From assembly GCA_002748225.1 (NCBI GenBank), contig PDRU01000178.1, positions 1-5,997 of the forward strand: a DNA stretch of 5,997 bases, in the 5' to 3' direction. The notes beneath the pieces were generated by a model, which was not told the DNA's origin, did not search any database, and was given only the letters and a program-made list of their open reading frames with translations. The position numbers and the translations under genes are program-made. Positions 1 through 5,581 of the stretch are shown here, piece after piece; position 1 is the stretch's first letter; each line of letters starts with the position of its first letter. This DNA is from Spirochaetales bacterium. GTDB lineage: Bacteria; Spirochaetota; Spirochaetia; DSM-2461.

Positions 1-44
1 GGTGACTGTGCGAAAATAAGGAACATTATTTTTTTATTGATTTC

Positions 45-49
45 GGAGG
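45..49 (+). promoter_or_regulatory. Strong ribosome binding site of ackA
   Basis: GGAGG lies 7 nt upstream of the ATG at 57, an ideal Shine-Dalgarno sequence and spacing. This fixes the start of ackA. A T-rich stretch (29-36) precedes it, but the window begins too close upstream to assign a promoter. Confidence 0.85.
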
Positions 50-56
50 CTTCTCT

Positions 57-1388
57 ATGGTTATTCTCACGCTTAACTGCGGTTCGTCCTCAGCCAAATA
101 CCAGGTTTATGACTGGGACAAAAAGGAAGTACTGGGTGTCGGTCTGGTTGAACGCATTGGACAGGATATTTCGAACATTGAACATAAAACACCGGGAAAA
201 ACCGATTACGAAGACAAAAAGTCCTGCCCGGACCACAAGGCCGCGGTTGCCTGGATTATGGAAACTCTTGTTCATCCCGAATACGGCTGCATTACCGATA
301 TGAGCGCGGTCAAGGCAGTAGGACACCGCATGGTTCACGGAGGTGAAACATTTACAAAATCGGTTATTGTTAATGATTCCATTCTCAAAGATCTGGAAGC
401 CTGCAGTTCGCTGGCCCCCCTGCACAATCCGGCCAACATTACCGGTATCCGGGCGGCTCAGGAAGTTCTGCCGAATGTTCCCCACTCGGCTGTTATGGAT
501 ACAGCCTGGCATCAGACCATGCCGGCCAGCAGCTACATGTACGCCCTTCCCTACGCGTGGTACGAAAAATACAAGGTTCGCCGTTACGGCTTCCACGGCA
601 CCAGCTACATCTACACGGCCAAACGCGCCGCAGCGCTGCTGAAAAAGAACCCTCTGGAAACCAACCTGATTATTGCCCATATCGGTAACGGCTCCTCCAT
701 CTGCGCTGTAAAGGACGGCTGCAGCTACGATACATCCATGGGTATGACACCCCTGGAAGGTTTAATTATGGGAACCCGCTCCGGCGATATGGACCCGGCC
801 ATTGCCACTTACATTATGCAGAATGAAAACGTATCGGCTGCCGAAATGGATTCCATTCTGAACAAGAAGAGCGGCATTCTGGGTATTACCGAAAAATTTA
901 TTGACCGCCGTGATGTGCACGAAGGCGTTAAGAAAAACGATGAACGCTGCACTCTGGCCCTGAACATGGAAACCTACCGAATCCGCAAGTACATCGGCGC
1001 CTATTCGGCGGCTCTGGGACGTGTTGATGCCGTTATATTTACGGCCGGTGTGGGTGAGATGAACCCCACCTACCGCTGGGAGTCACTGAAGGGACTGGAA
1101 AATCTGGGAATTAAGATCGATCCCAAAAAGAACGATCTTTCCCATTCACGGAACGCTGAAACCTGCATTTCCGCTGATGATTCTCCGGTTAAGGTTTTTG
1201 TTATACCCACCGACGAAGAGCTGGTAATGACCGAAGACGCCTACGCCCTGATGAACGGCACCTACGATGCCCACACAAACTTCACCTACTCGTTCCAGAG
1301 TGCCGGCTACCGCAACAAGGCCAGAGACGCCGCTCTGAAACGCGACCTGGAAAAGAATCCCGGACTGAAAGACATTCTGGCCGGCTGA
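57..1388 (+). CDS. ackA: Acetate kinase
   Basis: This enzyme interconverts acetyl phosphate plus ADP and acetate plus ATP, the substrate-level phosphorylation step of acetate fermentation in the cytoplasm. The 443-residue protein has the whole ASKHA acetokinase pattern. The N-terminal signature LNCGSSSAKY gives N7, S10 and S12. GHRMVHGGE carries R91, LAPLHNP carries H123, and DTAWHQTMP carries D148. YGFHGTS carries H180, AHIGNGSS is the phosphate loop, MGTRSGDMDP carries R241, FTAGVGEMNP is the adenosine motif, and IPTDEEL holds the late catalytic glutamate near 388. These numbers coincide with those known for the Methanosarcina enzyme, so there are no large insertions before residue 388. The usual family length is about 400. 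Here roughly 40 residues follow the normal end, rich in Tyr, Lys and Arg, as I recall for treponemal homologues. No pta gene is next to it in this window. The start is set by a perfect ribosome binding site, and the gene ends just before repeat array 1. Confidence 0.97.
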   Translation: MVILTLNCGSSSAKYQVYDWDKKEVLGVGLVERIGQDISNIEHKTPGKTDYEDKKSCPDHKAAVAWIMETLVHPEYGCITDMSAVKAVGHRMVHGGETFTKSVIVNDSILKDLEACSSLAPLHNPANITGIRAAQEVLPNVPHSAVMDTAWHQTMPASSYMYALPYAWYEKYKVRRYGFHGTSYIYTAKRAAALLKKNPLETNLIIAHIGNGSSICAVKDGCSYDTSMGMTPLEGLIMGTRSGDMDPAIATYIMQNENVSAAEMDSILNKKSGILGITEKFIDRRDVHEGVKKNDERCTLALNMETYRIRKYIGAYSAALGRVDAVIFTAGVGEMNPTYRWESLKGLENLGIKIDPKKNDLSHSRNAETCISADDSPVKVFVIPTDEELVMTEDAYALMNGTYDAHTNFTYSFQSAGYRNKARDAALKRDLEKNPGLKDILAG

Positions 1389-1391
1389 ATA

Positions 1392-1651
1392 TTCCCGGCT
1401 GCGGATTTCCCCGGCGGCCGCTTTTCCCGGCGGCCGCTTTTCCCGGCTGCGGATTTCCCCTGACTGCGGATTTCCCCTGACTGCGGATTTCCCCTGACTG
1501 CGGATTTCCCCTGACTGCGGATTTCCCCTGACTGCGGATTTTCCCGGCGGCGGATTTCCCCGGCTGTGGCTTTCCCCGGCGGCCGCTTTTCCCGGCGGCG
1601 GATTTCCCCCAGCGGCAGATTTTCCCGGCTGCAGATTTTCCCGGCGGCCGC
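1392..1651. repeat. Tandem repeat array 1, 16 units of 14-17 bp, between convergent genes
   Basis: The interval is a head-to-tail array with no unique sequence between units. The general + strand form is TTTCCC, then a GC-rich core, then GCGGA or GGCCGC. Units 5-9 (1454-1538) are five exact copies of the 17-mer TTTCCCCTGACTGCGGA. The others are 14-17 bp variants, such as TTTTCCCGGCGGCCGC at 1422-1437 and 1636-1651, and TTTCCCCCAGCGGCAGA at 1603-1619. Variant units flank the homogeneous block on both sides, which suggests recent expansion of the centre by slippage or unequal exchange. The + strand carries a C-run in every unit, so the minus strand has periodic GGG or GGGG runs. It fills nearly all of the 274 bp between the ackA stop and the stop of the opposing DJ-1 gene. 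I see no gene in it. Confidence 0.95.
1413..1441 (+). terminator. Probable intrinsic terminator of ackA, built from array units
   Basis: Two copies of the palindromic octamer GCGGCCGC (1414-1421 and 1430-1437) flank the 8-nt spacer TTTTCCCG and are followed by TTTT (1438-1441). On the + strand they can form an 8 bp GC-only stem with an 8-nt loop and a short U-tract, 25 nt after the ackA stop. Each arm is also self-complementary, so other folds compete. The hairpin lies within array 1, made of its units 2 and 3. The minus strand has A-tracts instead of T-tracts here, so it would not terminate the opposing gene. Confidence 0.5.
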
Positions 1652-1662
1652 TTTTACTTCAG

Positions 1663-2154
1663 CTATTTGAAAAGAACCGATTTTCCCACGGCCGCAGCCT
1701 TTTCCCTGTCAAAAAGATAAGAAATAATGGCCAGGGCAAATTCACCGGCCGTCCCCGCTCCCCGGCTGGTAATCAAATTACCGCCCGGATAGCAGGTAAA
1801 ACTCCGCCCCTTGAGCATGCCGAAGGAACCCAGAACAACAGCCGGTGACGCGCAGATGGCGGCAATCAGCTTTCCTGAATTCCACAGCTCTTCACAGAAA
1901 GAGCGGACCGCTGCTGAAGCAGCCAGATTATCGGCTCCGGGCAAACCTCCCGGAAGAACGGCCGCGTCAAAATAACCCGACAGTTCCCCGGCGTCCGCAT
2001 CGGCCTGAACGGCTATTCCCCGGGCACCCCGGGGACACTTTGTACCAACCCCGGCTATCACAACTTCCGCTCCGGCGCGGCGCAGATAATCAATGGGCGT
2101 AACAGCCTCTACTTCTTCAAAGCCCTCAGCCAGAAAAACAACTGCTCTTGGCAT
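1663..2154 (-). CDS. DJ-1/PfpI (ThiJ) family protein with an apparent internal deletion
   Basis: The 163-residue cytoplasmic protein belongs to the DJ-1 branch of the class I glutamine amidotransferase-like fold. Members act as glyoxalase III-like or stress-protective enzymes, or have unknown roles. The N-terminus LAEGFEEVEAVTPIDYLRRAG (positions 8-28) matches the DJ-1 strand-helix that holds the conserved Glu (E16). VLPGG is at 66-70. The nucleophile elbow AAICASP places the catalytic cysteine at C101. The C-terminal ITSRGAGT...EFALAI (128-143) is also typical. The protein is short: after FTCYPG (119-124) the chain jumps directly to GNLITSRG, where relatives usually have about 20-25 more residues, so an in-frame loss is likely. 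An upstream ATG at 2193 would add 13 residues. I chose 2154 because GAGGGGG lies 6 nt upstream and because the family N-terminus starts at MPRAVV. It is divergent from pgeF and convergent with ackA. Confidence 0.88.
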   Translation of the reverse strand: MPRAVVFLAEGFEEVEAVTPIDYLRRAGAEVVIAGVGTKCPRGARGIAVQADADAGELSGYFDAAVLPGGLPGADNLAASAAVRSFCEELWNSGKLIAAICASPAVVLGSFGMLKGRSFTCYPGGNLITSRGAGTAGEFALAIISYLFDREKAAAVGKSVLFK

Positions 2155-2160
2155 AACATT

Positions 2161-2167
2161 CCCCCTC
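2161..2167 (-). promoter_or_regulatory. Ribosome binding site that fixes the DJ-1-family start
   Basis: On the minus strand GAGGGGG ends 6 nt before the ATG at 2154-2152. The upstream in-frame ATG at 2193 has no such site, so this decides the start. An out-of-frame ATG falls in the spacer. Confidence 0.75.
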
Positions 2168-2174
2168 AGCGCAT

Positions 2175-2185
2175 AGTATATACCA
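2175..2185. promoter_or_regulatory. Candidate shared -10 region between divergent genes
   Basis: The palindrome GTATATAC (2176-2183) lies in the 30 bp between the divergent starts. On the minus strand TGGTATATA reads as an extended -10 element (TGn followed by TATATA at 2182-2177), well placed for a short leader on the DJ-1-family gene. The -35 hexamer 17 bp from the overlapping TATACT is poor (TCATTC). On the plus strand TTGGCA (2148-2153) lies 18 bp from CATAGT, a weak pair for pgeF. The same 9-mer AGTATATAC recurs in the other divergent gap at 5711-5719. Confidence 0.35.
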
Positions 2186-3138
2186 TGAAGCACAGCGGAA
2201 TGATACGCCGTGAATTAAACGGCAAAACTTTTTATTACTGGGAAATTTTTGAAAACTACCGGGACAGACTAAGGGCCGTACTGACAACCCGTGCAGTTGG
2301 ACGGGATTTTTCCAGTGCTGCCAGCCGCGCCTGTGCGGCAGAAGCTCTGGAACTGAAAGAAAACGCATGGGAGCTGTGCAGACAGGTTCACGGCAGCCGT
2401 ATTGCCGATGCGGCCGGGTGTAATAAGCTTATATGGCACAGTAACTGTGACGGGGTGGAGCTGGGTATGAGCGGCGTGATCGCGGCCGTACAGCTGGCCG
2501 ACTGTCATCCTGTTATTGTTTACGATCCAGCGCACCACAGGGGTGTTGTGGCCCACGCCGGCTGGAGAGGTACGGCCGCCGGTATTGCGGAAAAAGCTGT
2601 ATGGAAACTGCGCAGCAGCGGCAGCCGTGCCGAAGATTTAGTGGCCGCCGCCGGCCCCGGAATAGGTCCGTGCTGCTACAATGTGGGCAAAGAAGTTAAA
2701 CAGACATTTATGCAGCATTTTCCCTATTCGGCAAAAGTGTTCAGAAAACCGCTTTTACTGGATATCGCACAGGCCAATAAAGAGCGGCTCATGCACGCCG
2801 GAGTTTCAGAAAAACGCATAGGAACCGGATATTTATGCACATCCTGCCATCCGGACGAGTTTTATTCGTACAGGCTGGAAAGGCGCCGTCTTAGGAGCGC
2901 CGTGGTTATCTGCGACGGCGCGGCCTCAGGAGCAGCGACGCGGCCTCAGGCGCAACGTCGCGGCCTTAGGGGCAAGTGCCGCGGCCGCAGGGGCAAGTGT
3001 CTGCGGGGAGGCCATATGGCGCAGATACACAGGCGCCGTCTTAGGAGCGGCGCAGTTATCTGCGACGCCGTGATTATCTGCAGCGGCGCGGCCTTAGGCG
3101 CAAGTGCCGCGGACTTCGGCGCAGTGCAGCCGTCTTAG
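2185..3138 (+). CDS. pgeF: PgeF/YfiH-family protein (peptidoglycan editing factor or purine nucleoside phosphorylase) with a repeat-encoded tail
   Basis: Members are cytoplasmic, metal-binding, laccase-fold (DUF152) enzymes. They are reported to cleave purine nucleosides and to remove muropeptide precursors carrying L-Ser in place of L-Ala. The catalytic pattern is intact: RQVHG gives H69, ADCHP gives C107 and AHAGWRGT gives H124, the same spacing as E. coli YfiH. GPGIGPCCYNVG (157-168) and CTSCHPDEFYSYR (218-230) complete the family pattern. The conserved core ends at about residue 242 in YRLERRRLRSAVVI, which aligns with the usual C-terminus. The remaining 75 or so residues are Ala/Arg/Gly-rich and encoded by repeat array 2. 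RRRLRSGAVICD at 283-294 re-encodes the end of the core, and the TAG stop lies in the third copy of the same module. The ATG at 2185 has no clear ribosome binding site. Met6 (2200) is an equally possible start with a weak AGCGGA ahead of it. The core assignment is secure; whether the tail is functional is doubtful. Confidence 0.9.
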   Translation: MKHSGMIRRELNGKTFYYWEIFENYRDRLRAVLTTRAVGRDFSSAASRACAAEALELKENAWELCRQVHGSRIADAAGCNKLIWHSNCDGVELGMSGVIAAVQLADCHPVIVYDPAHHRGVVAHAGWRGTAAGIAEKAVWKLRSSGSRAEDLVAAAGPGIGPCCYNVGKEVKQTFMQHFPYSAKVFRKPLLLDIAQANKERLMHAGVSEKRIGTGYLCTSCHPDEFYSYRLERRRLRSAVVICDGAASGAATRPQAQRRGLRGKCRGRRGKCLRGGHMAQIHRRRLRSGAVICDAVIICSGAALGASAADFGAVQPS

Positions 3139-3170
3139 GAGCGGCGCGGTTATCTGCAGCGACGCGGCCT
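3079..3170. repeat. 92 bp exact direct repeat, copy 1
   Basis: This block is identical to 3638-3729 and spans modules A, D, C and the GTTATCTGCAGCGACG link. The two copies are 559 bp apart. With the adjacent TTATC/TTATT the similarity extends a few bases further upstream. The first part of copy 1 is translated as the last residues of the pgeF reading frame, while copy 2 is intergenic. Confidence 0.92.
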
Positions 3171-3237
3171 CAGGTGCAACGTCGCGGACTTCGGGGCAAG
3201 TGTCTGCGGGAAGGCCATATGGCGCAGATACACAGGC

Positions 3238-3382
3238 GCCGTCTTAGGAGCGGCGCGGCCTTAGGAGCAGCGGCGCGGCCTCAAGAACAACATCGCGGCC
3301 TTAGGCGCAGTGCGGCCGTCTTAGGAGCGGCGCGGCCTTAGGAGCAGCGGCGCGGCCTCAAGAACAACATCGCGGCCTTAGG
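3238..3382. repeat. 68 bp tandem duplication with 77 bp period
   Basis: Bases 3238-3305 recur without change at 3315-3382. Each copy holds one C module and three A modules, including the variant CGGCCTCAAGAACAACATCG, which is seen nowhere else in the window. The shared private variant indicates a recent segmental duplication. Confidence 0.9.
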
Positions 3383-3637
3383 AGCAATGCCGCGGACTTC
3401 GGGGCAAGTGTCTGCGGGAAGGCCATATGGCGCAGATACACAGGTGGCCGTCTTATGAGCGGCGCAGCCTTGGGAGCGGGCGTCTGCGGGAAGGCCATAT
3501 GGCGCAGATACGCAGGCGCTGTCTTAGGAGCGGCGCGGTTATCTGCTAGCGGCGCGGCCTCAGGAGCAACGTCGCGGCCTTAGGCGCAGTGCGGCCGTCT
3601 TAGGAGCGCCGCGGCCTTAGGGGCAAGTGCGGTTATT

Positions 3638-3729
3638 TGCAGCGGCGCGGCCTTAGGCGCAAGTGCCGCGGACTTCGGCGCAGTGCAGCCGTCTTAGGAG
3701 CGGCGCGGTTATCTGCAGCGACGCGGCCT
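3638..3729. repeat. 92 bp exact direct repeat, copy 2
   Basis: This is the second copy of the block at 3079-3170, with no difference over 92 bp. It lies about 110 bp from the helicase stop codon. Recombination between the two copies would delete about 559 bp and change the tail of the upstream reading frame. Confidence 0.92.
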
Positions 3730-3838
3730 TAGGCGCAAGTGCCGCGGACTTCGGGGCAAGTACCGTGGCCTCAGGTGCAAGTGCCGCGGCCGCAGGGGCA
3801 GCGGCGCGGCCGCATCCGCGCAGGGGCGCCCGGAGCAG

Positions 3839-5533
3839 CTATTTTTTGAGAAGCCGCTTAAAGAAACCCTTTTTCCTGGACGGTTTCTTACCGGCAGAAC
3901 CTGAAGCGGAAGCGGCGCCTTCACTGAACTGAAAATCCCTCTCACCGTCAAAGCCCTTGTTTGAAGGCTTGTTCTGACGTTCAGGGCTGTCAGACCAGTT
4001 CTTTCTGTCTTTTTTATCCTGCGGGCGGCCGCTGCGGCTTCGATTCCGGGAAGGAGCTTTCGAGGCAGCAGTTTCGAGGGGTGTTTCTTTTCCGGTTTTT
4101 CGATTTTTAGAGGATTTTCCGGTCTGCTTTTTGTCGGCTGTTTTTTGCCCGGCATGCCTGTTTCCGCCCGGCTTGTTTTTGTTTTCCTGTTCAAAGCTTT
4201 CACCGCTGACAACATTACTGACCGCGGACTGAACCTTGGCAGCTCTTTCTTCCAGGGGACGCCGGCCTCTTACCTGCTGACGGCTGCGGGAATCGCGGGA
4301 ATTGTTTTTACGGGAAGAAGCGTTCCGGTTCTTTCGTGTATCCAGTTCCCTGTAACGCTGCTGATGAGGAAAGCGCATACCTTCACTCTTATCTTCCACT
4401 TCAATGAGTTTTTCGTCAGCCCAGCTGACCGGGATTTTCTCTCCCAGAAGTTTTTCAATGGGACCGAGGCCGTAGACATACTCTTCACATGCCAGAGTAA
4501 CCGTTTTGCCTTCACGGCCAGCCCGGGCCGTCCGTCCGATGCGGTGAACGTAGCTCTCAGCCTCCAGAGGGACATCGTAGTTGATAACCATTTCCAGTTC
4601 ATCAATATGCAGTCCCCGCGCCGCCACATCGGTAGCCACCAGAAACTTGTGTTTGCCCTTCTTGACGGCATCAACAATTTTCAGACGCTTGGACTGGGGA
4701 AGATCACCCATTAAAAATTCAACAGCGTAGCCGTTCACTTCCAGACGTTTGGCCACTTCCCAGGCACTGTGCCGGGTATTGGTAAAAATAACGGCATTCT
4801 CCGGATCGTCACGTTTAAGGACTCCCAGCAGCAGCTTCATTTTTTCATCTTTGCCCACATGGTAAAGTTCCTGAGTAACAGTATCAACTGTTACCTTTTC
4901 CGGTTCAATAATAACCTCACCCGGATCGTTCATGTACTCCCAGGCCAGATTTCCCACGCGGGCATTAAGAGTTGCGCTGAAAAGCATGGTATGCCGTTCA
5001 TTATAGGGGCGCATACCTTTTAAAATACGCCGCAGATCAGGCAGAAACCCCATATCAAAAAGTCTGTCGGCCTCGTCTATAACCAGAAAGGCAAAATCCT
5101 GAAGGTTTATTTTTTTCTGTTTACTGAAATCAATCAGGCGTCCTGGAGTTCCCACCACAAAATCAAGACCTTCATGAAGCATTTTTTCCTGTGAAGCGTA
5201 ACCGACTCCTCCGTAGACAGCTCCAATTTTTAAATCAAGATATTTACCCAGAGTATTGCCTTCCCGTTCAATTTGAACAGCCAGTTCCCTTGTCGGTACA
5301 ATAATAAGCGCTTTCTGCCCCTTGTACTTTTCTTCGGAAATCATCAGCTGAAAAATGCCGAGAAGAAAAGCGGCAGTTTTGCCGGTTCCCGTCTGAGACT
5401 GGGCGTAAATATCCCTGTGCCGGCGAATAAGCAGATCGAAACACTGGGCCTGAACGGGCATAGGTGTTTTAAAGCCCGCCTCGTCAATTCCTCGCTGGAT
5501 CCGTTCATCGAATCCAAATTCTTCAAATGTCAT
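3839..5533 (-). CDS. rhlB: DEAD-box ATP-dependent RNA helicase, RhlB-like, with a long basic tail
   Basis: The 564-residue cytoplasmic protein unwinds short RNA duplexes using ATP, in ribosome assembly or mRNA decay. All core motifs are present in order. F6 and PVQAQ (26-30) form the Q motif. AQSQTGTGKT (44-53, K52) is motif I, PTRELA (80-85) Ia, TPGR (129-132) Ib, DEAD (153-156) II, SAT (186-188) III, VIFTNT (248-253) IV, ATDVAARG (300-307) V and HRIGRTARAG (330-339) VI. YGGVGYASQ, GRLIDFSKQKKINL and the post-motif VI stretch LACEEY...IEKLLGEKIPVS closely resemble E. coli RhlB, which works with RNase E; no degradosome partner is visible here. Residues 390-564 form a low-complexity Arg/Lys/Ser/Asn tail that probably binds RNA and ends KRLLKK. 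The start is supported because the Q-motif aromatic lies just after Met1, but the only purine-rich site (AAGGA) lies 12 nt upstream, longer than usual. It is convergent with pgeF across array 2 and preceded by a structured leader. Confidence 0.93.
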   Translation of the reverse strand: MTFEEFGFDERIQRGIDEAGFKTPMPVQAQCFDLLIRRHRDIYAQSQTGTGKTAAFLLGIFQLMISEEKYKGQKALIIVPTRELAVQIEREGNTLGKYLDLKIGAVYGGVGYASQEKMLHEGLDFVVGTPGRLIDFSKQKKINLQDFAFLVIDEADRLFDMGFLPDLRRILKGMRPYNERHTMLFSATLNARVGNLAWEYMNDPGEVIIEPEKVTVDTVTQELYHVGKDEKMKLLLGVLKRDDPENAVIFTNTRHSAWEVAKRLEVNGYAVEFLMGDLPQSKRLKIVDAVKKGKHKFLVATDVAARGLHIDELEMVINYDVPLEAESYVHRIGRTARAGREGKTVTLACEEYVYGLGPIEKLLGEKIPVSWADEKLIEVEDKSEGMRFPHQQRYRELDTRKNRNASSRKNNSRDSRSRQQVRGRRPLEERAAKVQSAVSNVVSGESFEQENKNKPGGNRHAGQKTADKKQTGKSSKNRKTGKETPLETAASKAPSRNRSRSGRPQDKKDRKNWSDSPERQNKPSNKGFDGERDFQFSEGAASASGSAGKKPSRKKGFFKRLLKK

Positions 5534-5555
5534 TGTGTAGTATAGTCCTTAATAT

Positions 5556-5581
5556 AAAAGGCGAAAGCCGTAGAAATCGCC
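5556..5581 (-). terminator. Terminator-like hairpin in the helicase leader
   Basis: On the minus strand GGCGA (5581-5577) pairs with TCGCC (5564-5560) across a 12-nt loop and is followed directly by TTTT (5559-5556). It lies 22 nt before the helicase ATG. The 5 bp stem is short, so termination would be weak or conditional. It could end the upstream structured RNA or act as an attenuator. Confidence 0.35.

Larger units (their letters stand above)
2997..3515. repeat. Four copies of the 36 bp dyad module B (CATATG-centred)
   Basis: Copies lie at 2997-3032, 3200-3235, 3408-3443 and 3480-3515. Copies 2 and 3 are identical; copies 1 and 4 each differ by one base. The module is an imperfect inverted repeat: GTG-TCTGCG on the left pairs with CGCAGA-(TA)-CAC on the right, a 9 bp stem with a 2-nt bulge, and the palindrome CCATATGG sits in the loop. 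Copies 2 and 3 are part of a longer identical 54 bp block (3183-3236 and 3391-3444). In form this recalls REP/BIME-type intergenic palindromes, but I do not recognise the sequence as a named family. Confidence 0.85.
2883..3812. repeat. Repeat array 2: nested GC-rich modules from the pgeF 3' end to the helicase stop
   Basis: About 930 bp are assembled from a few modules in shuffled order. Module A, around CGGCCTTAGG or CGGCCTCAGG, occurs about 20 times, often exactly 20 bp apart (2921, 2941, 2961; 3256, 3276, 3296; 3333, 3353, 3373; 3555, 3575). Module C, around GTCTTAGGAGCG, occurs nine times, starting near 2888, 3038, 3132, 3241, 3318, 3450 (one mismatch), 3521, 3597 and 3691. Module D, around CGGACTTCGG, occurs five times (near 3109, 3184, 3392, 3668, 3745). 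Module B is the 36 bp dyad listed separately. Many modules can fold: GCGCCG/CGGCGC around TCTTAGGAG in C, and GCGGCCTT/AAG-T-GCCGC in A. The 20 bp period is not a multiple of three and no frame stays open with a recognisable product, so I see no gene in 3139-3838. The first C copy is the coding 3' end of pgeF. Confidence 0.93.

Noticed and set aside
1..19. Possible last codons of an upstream gene (VTVRK then TAA at 17-19)
   Set aside because: Five codons are too few to distinguish from chance.
90..680. A long minus-strand frame opposite ackA
   Set aside because: It lies antisense to a gene with complete catalytic motifs and its translation resembles no known protein; it reflects codon bias of ackA.
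1392..1651. CRISPR array
   Set aside because: The units are contiguous 14-17 bp repeats with no unique spacers, and no cas gene is present.
2883..3812. Integron attC cassette array, known from Treponema denticola
   Set aside because: There are no cassettes between the modules, no clear GTTRRRY core sites in paired orientation, and the units are only about 20 bp.
2883..3812. Insertion sequence or its remnant
   Set aside because: No transposase frame, no terminal inverted repeats bounding the region and no target-site duplication could be seen; the repeats are internal and modular.
3663..4215. Open frames within array 2 and over the helicase 3' end on both strands
   Set aside because: They encode Ala/Arg-rich or shadow sequence, have no convincing ribosome binding site, and overlap the well-supported helicase gene or the repeats.
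5539..5544. TATACT on the minus strand just before the helicase ATG as a -10 box
   Set aside because: It lies 5 nt from the start codon and would give a leaderless transcript, with no matching -35; the promoter at 5711-5739 is much better.
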